Shown one piece after another: positions 53,357-59,519 of a DNA stretch of 64,000 bases. Numbering within the stretch: the stretch's first letter is position 1; each line of letters opens with the position of its first letter. The translations under genes were made by a program, and so were the position numbers. Source of the DNA: Treponema bryantii NK4A124 (lineage in GTDB: Bacteria > Spirochaetota > Spirochaetia > Treponematales > Treponemataceae); contig NZ_ATWV01000011.1 in NCBI RefSeq assembly GCF_000421345.1, positions 1 to 64,000 of the forward strand, given 5' to 3'. The notes beneath the pieces are model-generated. The model was not told the origin of the DNA. It saw nothing but the letters and a program-made list of their open reading frames with translations, and ran no database searches.

Positions 53357-53748
53357 TTAATCATGATATGTTGACGGCATATGTTTTCGTGGATTTTCCA
53401 ATTCCCCACTTCCACCATAACCTGCATATTCACCATTTTTTCTTATTTCATAATGTAAGTGTACTTGTCCATTTGTACCATTATCACTCATATATCCAAT
53501 TATTTGCCCTCGTTTAACTGCTTCACCTTCTTTTACAATAAAATCAGTATGTTGATATACAGCTGTATCGTTTGTATATGGCAAAGTTATTTCAACTTTC
53601 GTACTTCCGGAATTTTCCGTTATTCCACTTCTTAGAACATAACCGTCTGCAGTTGCATAAATTGGATCTCCCTTCGATTTTATTTTTTTTAAATGTTGGA
53701 AGACTTTACTTATTAACAATAAGCAGGCCAATGAGCCTGTCAACCTAA
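53357..53748 (-). pseudogene. truncated M23-family peptidase in a cassette
   Basis: The sequence encodes the C-terminal half of a LytM/M23 endopeptidase: GDPIYATADGYVLRSG, HTDFIVKEGEAVKRGQIIGYMS and the metal-binding HLHYEIR. The N-terminal part with the first zinc ligand (HxxxD) is missing. The open frame reaches back through attC5 into the previous gene (ATG at 53821), which is not a natural start. No ribosome-binding site or good start lies between attC5 and the homologous part. It is probably a cassette that lost its 5' end. Confidence 0.65.
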
Positions 53749-53806
53749 CAACTGGTTGTACCGTAGCTGGCTTGACTCGCTGTCGGCTACGAACCTTTGT
53801 TATAAG
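53742..53806 (-). other. integron attC site 5
   Basis: A 65-bp site. In gene orientation it runs from CTTATAAC to GTTAGGTT, with inner boxes GGTTCGTAGCCG and CGGTACAACC and terminal hairpin AGCGA-GTCAAG-CCAGCT. The simple recombination point is before the GTT-type core at the lower-coordinate end. It separates the YARHG cassette from the M23 remnant. Confidence 0.85.
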
Positions 53807-53807
53807 A

Positions 53808-54710
53808 TTATTTTGCTTCATATTTTTGCATTAATGCAATGAAGTCTTTTTCATCCTTACGCATCGCGGATTCATTAAAATTTGGATCCTTCTTATACCA
53901 CGAACACGAACTGAAATATTCTTGCAAATCTTTACTCTTGAAGGTATATCCGTTACGGGCATAAATTAAATTTCTAAAGAGACGTAATTGATTTTTTGGA
54001 ATTTCTGAATAATCTGGTATCTCATCAGCATTAATCTTAAACAGTTCAGGAAATTTGGCAATCAATACATCTTTAGTTCTTCCTTCTTTATGTTCATATT
54101 TTTTACTTGTATATAATTCACCATCAATTCCATTCTTTTCTAAAACATAATGCATATCGCTGAATAACCATATTGCTGCATTGGATGTATCAAGAAAAAT
54201 TCCATCCAAATTTACTTTATACTCTTTATCATTAATTTGTAGATTGCTCCCATCAATTTGAATTTCTGATGATTTCAAAAAATTTGAAAGTAGAATTTTC
54301 ATTACATATTCAACATAATCTGAATAACCATATTCGTTATTACTTATTTTTCGATAAAGATAACCTTGATTATCGATACAAAAAATGCCACCATTTCCTG
54401 TAATAAATTTATAATTTATAAAATCCTTATTTTGTATAGCATAGCCATCATGAAATCCGGCATCACTATAACATATGTTTTTCTGTAAATATAAAACATC
54501 ATGAGGTTGTGTTGTTCCGTATTTTCTTGAAGCCCGTAGTGATTCATAGAATTTTTTTGATTGATAAAGTCGTAACTCTAAGTCAACAGGAATGTATGTA
54601 CCGATATATTCATCTTTGACATTCTTTAATTCAAATTCATCTGCGACTGCAAATAAATTAAAAAAAGGAAATAAAAAACAGATAAAACATACTTTTTTAA
54701 TATTATTCAT
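53808..54710 (-). CDS. exported YARHG-domain protein, cassette gene
   Basis: A 300-residue protein with signal peptide (NNIKKVCFICFLFPFFNLFA). Residues about 242-275 are a YARHG domain (LRLFRNLIYARNGYTF, then YFSSCSWYKK), a small extracellular module probably binding cell-wall or surface ligands. The rest is unassigned. The stop codon is two bases from attC5 and the start is 35 bases from attC4, so the gene fills one cassette of about 1.0 kb. AGGAG is the ribosome-binding site. The other YARHG cassette is at 56099. Confidence 0.82.
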   Translation of the reverse strand: MNNIKKVCFICFLFPFFNLFAVADEFELKNVKDEYIGTYIPVDLELRLYQSKKFYESLRASRKYGTTQPHDVLYLQKNICYSDAGFHDGYAIQNKDFINYKFITGNGGIFCIDNQGYLYRKISNNEYGYSDYVEYVMKILLSNFLKSSEIQIDGSNLQINDKEYKVNLDGIFLDTSNAAIWLFSDMHYVLEKNGIDGELYTSKKYEHKEGRTKDVLIAKFPELFKINADEIPDYSEIPKNQLRLFRNLIYARNGYTFKSKDLQEYFSSCSWYKKDPNFNESAMRKDEKDFIALMQKYEAK

Positions 54711-54744
54711 TTTTCTCCTTCAAAAGCGCCCCAGTGCGGGCGTC

Positions 54745-54806
54745 CACATAACTGGTTGTACCGCAGCGGGCTTGACCCGCTGTCGGCTACGAACCTTTGT
54801 TAGGCG
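54745..54806 (-). other. integron attC site 4
   Basis: A 62-bp site, three bases shorter than the others because the AA(C/T) after the CACATAAC core is missing on the plus strand. In gene orientation it starts CGCCTAAC and ends GTTATGTG, with a perfect terminal hairpin AGCGGG-TCAAG-CCCGCT. The core matches RYYYAAC. Confidence 0.87.
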
Positions 54807-54819
54807 ATTTTTATTTAAG

Positions 54820-56001
54820 TTACCATTTAAATGAATACATGGTATATTCATCAATCAGTCTACCATCCTTGTCATACGAATAATAATAATTTGTAGGAAT
54901 TTTGTTAGATTTGTCACAAATACAAATCTTTTGAACTAATTTATTCTTTTCATAAACATATTGGTATATCTGATCAAGATTATTGTTCTTTGTAATTTTT
55001 TCAGAAGCAATTAAATTATTTTTGTATGTATATTCGATAACTTGATCTTTAGCCCAAGTTTTATTTGTAGCCTCTTGAACTATTTTAATTAGATTTCCAT
55101 CTTTGTCATAATTATATGTTTTTATATAATATTCTCTTTGTTCTTTTATGAGTTTTCCATTTGAATCATAATCAAATGTTGTCTGCCGTTTTAGTTTTCC
55201 AGTCTGATCATATTCCAATAATTCATAAGGGCCCTTTGATTTTCTGTCTTTATAATGATAGACAAGAGAATACGTTTCATCCATATCTTCATGAATGCCT
55301 GCTACATATCTTTTAAGATAAACATCTTCATAATAGTAATATGTTTCACTTCCGGCTTTTCCATATTGAAATTGTTCTTCAATAATTGGAAAGGCATTAA
55401 CGAAATGAGTAGAAGGTATATATCTGAAACTGTGATAATATTCTTTATATAGTGAATTACTGTCCTGAACAAAACCTACGGAAAGTTTTTTGCCTTTATT
55501 GTAAAATGATATTTCGCTGACAACGGTATCATCCCATTTGTTTCCCTTGTATATATCAAGCAGAATGATTTCTATTACATTACATTCAGCATCTGATTTT
55601 AATGTAAGTTTTTGAGATTCCATCTTATCTTGTAAAGTAAAATTTTCTTCACTTACACTTTTACCATCAAGTTTTTTGATTACTTGAATTGTTTTTAATC
55701 TGTTATTTGCATCAAAGTATTTGGAATCAAAGTATCCATGTTCCAGAACAATACTGTCGATTTTTACAGATTCTTCCAGATAAAAACCAATAAAAACTTT
55801 ACCTTTAATTATTTTGACATTTTCAATTGCGTATACATTACTAGAATTATTATCAATGGTATTTAACACTGAATATCTTAAGGAATCATTCTGATCAAAT
55901 AACATATTCTGACATGAAATAGCAGCAAGTTTGATTTCTTGAGAATAAACAGTTCCTAAAAAAAGCAATAAAGTTATACAAAGACTAAATACTTTTTTCA
56001 T
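54820..56001 (-). CDS. exported discoidin-like/YD-repeat protein, cassette gene
   Basis: A 393-residue protein with signal peptide ending TVYS. Residues about 25-175 resemble the NADase-type glycan-binding (discoidin-like) domain: VLEHGYFDSKYFDANNRLKT, IIEILLLDIYKG-type strands and DDTVVSEISFY. From about residue 240 come YD-type repeats (YDQTGKLKRQTTFDYDSNG, YNYDKDGNLIKI, YSYDKDGRLIDEY), a repeat seen in Rhs-like surface proteins. Function unknown. It occupies its own cassette between attC3 and attC4. Confidence 0.78.
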   Translation of the reverse strand: MKKVFSLCITLLLFLGTVYSQEIKLAAISCQNMLFDQNDSLRYSVLNTIDNNSSNVYAIENVKIIKGKVFIGFYLEESVKIDSIVLEHGYFDSKYFDANNRLKTIQVIKKLDGKSVSEENFTLQDKMESQKLTLKSDAECNVIEIILLDIYKGNKWDDTVVSEISFYNKGKKLSVGFVQDSNSLYKEYYHSFRYIPSTHFVNAFPIIEEQFQYGKAGSETYYYYEDVYLKRYVAGIHEDMDETYSLVYHYKDRKSKGPYELLEYDQTGKLKRQTTFDYDSNGKLIKEQREYYIKTYNYDKDGNLIKIVQEATNKTWAKDQVIEYTYKNNLIASEKITKNNNLDQIYQYVYEKNKLVQKICICDKSNKIPTNYYYSYDKDGRLIDEYTMYSFKW

Positions 56002-56031
56002 TTTTTCTCCTTAGCAGCCCAGTGGGCTGTC

Positions 56032-56096
56032 CACGTAACAACTGGTTGTACCGCACGCGGCTTGACCTCGTGTCGACTACGAACCTTTGTTAGGCG
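56032..56096 (-). other. integron attC site 3
   Basis: A 65-bp site. In gene orientation it starts CGCCTAAC (perfect RYYYAAC core) and ends GTTACGTG, with inner boxes GGTTCGTAGTCG and CGGTACAACC and terminal hairpin CACGAGG-TCAAG-CCGCGTG. Confidence 0.87.
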
Positions 56097-56098
56097 AT

Positions 56099-56935
56099 TT
56101 ATTCTTCTGAAATATAACAATCGGCCGATCCGATCATTATCCATTTCTCACTCCATGTAAAATTATATTTTTCATAGGCTTCACTTTCATTTAATGGTAA
56201 TGTAATTTTTATTGGTTTTTCAAATATAATTACTACAGGAGTACCTTTGTCAATATATGGGGTATTAGGATGATCAGCTACATAGCCTCCAAAAAGGACA
56301 TTTTCTGACTCAACAGATAAAACAATTTTATTATTCGAGATAGTCCATTTTCCCTTTATATATTGTATTCTATTTATAGTTTCAGCCGGTTTATATACAA
56401 AAGTTTTATCCTTATTTAATTTTAGCAAAGGACCTCTTTGGTCAGCTCCTCCATACCATTCTTCCCATAAGACATCTCTATCTACATAATCATATTTTAT
56501 AGTTGATTCAGATTCAAATCTTTTAATTCTATTAATAGCAGATTGTTCTAAATCAGTAAAAATAACATTTTTAGTAGTTGGTTTGTACCAATCAAACTGT
56601 TTATAGTATTTTGTAAGTTCATCATCTGAGAAAATATATCCTTTCTTTGCATAGAATAAATTCCTAAACAATTTAAGCTCAGTTTTTGATAATACTCCTA
56701 ATTGAAGATCATTTAGATACGGTTTTTCAATAGCAGAAATATCACCATTTCGAATAATTGTTTTATATTTTTCTAAATCAATTTTATCTGCTGCAGATTG
56801 CAAATAATGTGATACGTTATATGTTTCAGGCAATTCACAGTCAATTTCCTTTGAATATTTACTGATTGAAGTATCTTGTGAAAAAGATAAAACACAAAAA
56901 AAAGAAATTATAAATAATAAAATAACTTTTTTCAT
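56099..56935 (-). CDS. exported YARHG-domain protein, cassette gene
   Basis: A 278-residue protein with signal peptide MKKVILLFIISFFCVLSFSQ. Residues 88-120 form a YARHG domain (LKLFRNLFYAKKGYIF, then YYKQFDWYKPT); the C-terminal 150 residues look like a beta-rich lipocalin-type fold (KGKWTISNNKIVLSVES). The frame upstream to 56989 encodes the attC-adjacent leader, so MKKVILL at 56935 with GGAGG before it is the start. The stop is three bases from attC3. Function unknown. Confidence 0.82.
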   Translation of the reverse strand: MKKVILLFIISFFCVLSFSQDTSISKYSKEIDCELPETYNVSHYLQSAADKIDLEKYKTIIRNGDISAIEKPYLNDLQLGVLSKTELKLFRNLFYAKKGYIFSDDELTKYYKQFDWYKPTTKNVIFTDLEQSAINRIKRFESESTIKYDYVDRDVLWEEWYGGADQRGPLLKLNKDKTFVYKPAETINRIQYIKGKWTISNNKIVLSVESENVLFGGYVADHPNTPYIDKGTPVVIIFEKPIKITLPLNESEAYEKYNFTWSEKWIMIGSADCYISEE

Positions 56936-56964
56936 TTTTCCTCCAAGCAGCCCAGCGGGCTGAC

Positions 56965-57029
56965 CACATAACAACTGGTTGTATCGCACACGGCTTGAAC
57001 CGCTGTCGGCTACGAACCTTTGTTATGTG
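56965..57029 (-). other. integron attC site 2
   Basis: A 65-bp site with outer CACATAAC and GTTATGTG cores that are perfect inverted repeats. Inner boxes are GGTTCGTAGCCG and CGATACAACC; the terminal hairpin has an AGCGG-TTCAAG-CCGTG-type stem. Confidence 0.87.
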
Positions 57030-57034
57030 ATGTT

Positions 57035-57940
57035 TTATTCATTAAAGTAGGTTGCTAATTTATTTTTTGCATACTCGCTTATATCTGTATCTTCAGATGT
57101 AGCCATTGTTTTATAGTAATTATATGAAGCTTCTATTTCTCCAAGATTAAAGCAAATATGAGCAAGATTTCCTAGGATTAACATGTCAGATGGATCTAGT
57201 TCATATCCTTTTTGGAAATATTTTTTTGCTGTTTCTAAATCGTTTGTAAGCAATGCCGAAATACCTACATCATTATATGCAATTACATCAACAGGATATT
57301 GTTCAGCATATAATAATGAGATTTCCTTCATTAATGGAAATGTAGAAGGATTTTTTGTGTTGTACCATTTTAGTATATATTCATGTATAGATTGAGTGAA
57401 TCCAACATTTGCAGATTTTATAGGTTCATTATTTGACCAAAGCCATGAATCTTTATATTTCTTATTTAGCGTTAGAACATTTTTTATAACATCAGCTTGT
57501 TTTTGAAATTCTTCTCGTAAAAAATAAAGATGAGCCTTTCCAAAATACATATCGAGTCGTTTTGGATTGTAGGAAAGGCCTTTATCTATATATTCAAATG
57601 CTTTTAAACATAAATTATCATCATATTCGATTATAGAATAAATATATATTTTATCACCGTTTTCATTCTGTCCTTCCATATATTGTCCATTGAAATTTTC
57701 AGGTAAGAATGACTCAACATGCATCTGTTCTTTTGATGCTTTCATAAGATACATATTAAAATAACATACATATAATTCTGGATCTTTTTTATTTTTCTTT
57801 TCCCAGTTTTGAAGTAATTCTTCAGCTTCTTCATGATTATCTGAATTCCATAAATTCCAGAATTTTTCTGTGTTAGTTTCTGCGAATAATAAATGAAATG
57901 TAAACAATAATGTGAGTAAAACAACAAATCTTTTTTTCAT
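57035..57940 (-). CDS. exported TPR protein, cassette gene
   Basis: A 301-residue protein with signal peptide MKKRFVVLLTLLFTFHLLFA. TPR-like helix pairs run along the chain (LLQNWEKKNKKDPELYVCYF, YIDKGLSYNPKRLDMYFGKA, and the clear DLETAKKYFQKGYELDPSDM). It probably binds peptides in the periplasm. The frame to 57973 covers cassette leader sequence; MKKRF at 57940 has GGAGG eight bases upstream. It is the sole gene of the cassette between attC1 and attC2. Confidence 0.82.
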   Translation of the reverse strand: MKKRFVVLLTLLFTFHLLFAETNTEKFWNLWNSDNHEEAEELLQNWEKKNKKDPELYVCYFNMYLMKASKEQMHVESFLPENFNGQYMEGQNENGDKIYIYSIIEYDDNLCLKAFEYIDKGLSYNPKRLDMYFGKAHLYFLREEFQKQADVIKNVLTLNKKYKDSWLWSNNEPIKSANVGFTQSIHEYILKWYNTKNPSTFPLMKEISLLYAEQYPVDVIAYNDVGISALLTNDLETAKKYFQKGYELDPSDMLILGNLAHICFNLGEIEASYNYYKTMATSEDTDISEYAKNKLATYFNE

Positions 57941-57970
57941 TCTTCCTCCAAGCGCCCCAGTGCGGGCGTC

Positions 57971-58035
57971 CACATAACAATTGGTTGTACCGCAGGCAGC
58001 TTGACTGCCTGTCGGCTACGAACCTTTGTTATGTG
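57971..58035 (-). other. integron attC site 1
   Basis: A 65-bp site with perfect CACATAAC/GTTATGTG outer cores. In gene orientation the inner boxes GGTTCGTAGCCG and CGGTACAACC pair with two extrahelical bases on the left arm, and the terminal hairpin is GGCAG-TCAAG-CTGCC. It starts two bases after the MazF stop. Confidence 0.9.
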
Positions 58036-58036
58036 A

Positions 58037-58375
58037 TTATTCTTTTGTTACGTAGTCGATTTCTTCTTCGATTTTTGAAAGAAGATTTTTCGGAAGCTTT
58101 GCAATTTTTTCTTCAAGACGGATTTTATCTACTACAATTATTTGATGAACTAAAGCAACAGAATCTTTTGAAAGACCAGATTCTTTTTTAGGAAGAAAAA
58201 CATTTCCTCGAAGTTCTGCATTTATAGTATTTGATGTAAGTGGAACAACAACTTTTGTATTAAGATTATCCAGATTTTCTTTATCTGCCTGAATGATTAC
58301 TATCGGGCGGCGTCTTCCTGGTTCACTACCAAAAGGAATACCGAAATCAAGCATGTATATATCACCACGAGTCAT
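58037..58375 (-). CDS. MazF/PemK-family endoribonuclease toxin
   Basis: A 112-residue toxin. RGDIYMLDFGIPFGSEPGRR with the following RPIVIIQAD, and VVVPLTSN, are the conserved N-terminal half of the MazF fold, and VALVHQIIVVDKIRLEEKIAKL is the second conserved block. MazF enzymes cleave mRNA. The start overlaps the antitoxin gene by 14 bases, the usual coupling. It is in the first cassette on this strand, stopping directly before attC1; toxin-antitoxin cassettes are common in chromosomal integrons and stabilise arrays. Confidence 0.92.
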   Translation of the reverse strand: MTRGDIYMLDFGIPFGSEPGRRRPIVIIQADKENLDNLNTKVVVPLTSNTINAELRGNVFLPKKESGLSKDSVALVHQIIVVDKIRLEEKIAKLPKNLLSKIEEEIDYVTKE

Positions 58376-58568
58376 TCTTTACAGTCTCCCATACAGTTGC
58401 AAGACTTGCTTCCCGCATCTTTTGTAAAGATTCTTCTTCAGAATATTGATAATTTAAAAGAGAAGTCCGTTTATTTATGTTACTAGCAACAAAGTTGAGC
58501 AAATGAATTTGTTCAGCTAAAGAGAAAGTTCGAACTCTATTTTCTACATCTTCAAGAGCATCTGACAT
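58362..58568 (-). CDS. antitoxin of the MazF-type pair
   Basis: A 68-residue protein (VRTFSLAEQIHLLNFVASNI helical N-terminus and an acidic, charged C-terminus ETVKNDSW) directly upstream of and overlapping the MazF gene. By position and size it is the antitoxin, though its family is not clear to me. The ribosome-binding site is GGAGGT, and a TATGAT box lies at 58587-58592. No attC is visible upstream, so the array's 5' end is here. Confidence 0.78.
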   Translation of the reverse strand: MSDALEDVENRVRTFSLAEQIHLLNFVASNINKRTSLLNYQYSEEESLQKMREASLATVWETVKNDSW

Positions 58569-58725
58569 ACAAGACCTCCATATAATATCATAGCATAAAT
58601 TTAATGAAAATTGAATTTTTTTTTAATTTCTAACAACCTCTATCTTAGGGTTTCCTTTATCATGTTTTTGCTGTAAAATTTGTTAAATATTTACTGGAAC
58701 ACTAGGTAAATTTAGTTTTTACACA

Positions 58726-59391
58726 ATGAAAAGAAACATTATTTTATTGATAGCATTAATTCTACTATTATCTTGTGAAAAAAAACAATCTAAAAATATA
58801 GATGTATATGAAAATGTAAATTCTGAAGAAAAGAATCGGAATGCATTACAAGAGGTAAAACCTATTGAAGTACAAAAAAAGGAAATGTATCCACAATGGG
58901 ATGATTCGGCTTATGATGATAAGGTTACAATAGAATTTTCGTTATTCACGGAAGAAAAACAAAATTTTTGTTTATATCATAATATTAGAAAAATTGAAGG
59001 AATAAATCTTGATAGTTATACAGAGATTAATTCTTGGTGTAAAAAAAATATCGATGATTTAACTGTTGTATGGAATTATAAAAATGGGGCTATATTGTCT
59101 TTGGAAACTGAGTCAAATAAATATACAACAAAACGAGGTATAAGGGTTGGAGTGCCTCTTTCAATGGTAATGGATTTGTATGAACAAGATTCAGATGTTT
59201 TTAGCTGGAATTATGATAATAATTCATTTTATGAAATTGATTTGAAAGAAGATAATTTATTTTCGTTATATTATTCGGAAGAAGGAATCTCAATTGATGC
59301 AGCCAATTTCATTGATGAAGAAATTATGACTTTAATTTTCTACGCAACTGATGGTGTAATAACTAAGATAGAAATAAAATGCGGTAGTTGA
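58726..59391 (+). CDS. lipoprotein paralogous to the one at 52548, right flank of the cassette array
   Basis: A 221-residue lipoprotein (lipobox LLLSC, Cys17). It shares the order TIEF, LYHNIRKI, NGAIL, RGIRVGV, IDEEIMT with the 263-residue protein at 52548-53339, but is on the opposite strand at the other side of the array. No family is recognised. No clear ribosome-binding site precedes the ATG. It is very AT-rich. Confidence 0.75.
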   Translation: MKRNIILLIALILLLSCEKKQSKNIDVYENVNSEEKNRNALQEVKPIEVQKKEMYPQWDDSAYDDKVTIEFSLFTEEKQNFCLYHNIRKIEGINLDSYTEINSWCKKNIDDLTVVWNYKNGAILSLETESNKYTTKRGIRVGVPLSMVMDLYEQDSDVFSWNYDNNSFYEIDLKEDNLFSLYYSEEGISIDAANFIDEEIMTLIFYATDGVITKIEIKCGS

Positions 59392-59410
59392 TGCATATAA
59401 TAAAGAAAGT

Positions 59411-59497
59411 AAGAAACCTTAAATTTGTTAGTACAAGGTACTTTTACCTTACAGGGTGAAGACTTTTTTTGGGAAACAACAATTGCAAAAGGAAACT
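59411..59497 (+). pseudogene. short C-terminal coding remnant
   Basis: One frame reads QGTFTLQGEDFFWETTIAKG and then a stop at about 59497, with no start. It looks like the tail of a lost gene, but 20 or so residues are too few to assign. Confidence 0.25.
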
Positions 59498-59519
59498 AAT
59501 CAAAAATCTCATCAAAAAA

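Noticed and set aside
53357..53821. The full 154-residue frame as an intact M23 peptidase gene
   Set aside because: About the first 40 codons are the end of another gene, attC5 and the cassette leader; the first metal-binding motif is absent.
53742..58035. Regularly recurring near-identical 65-bp sequences as a CRISPR array
   Set aside because: Spacing is about 0.9-1.3 kb with a gene in each interval, and the repeats have integron attC architecture; no cas genes are present.
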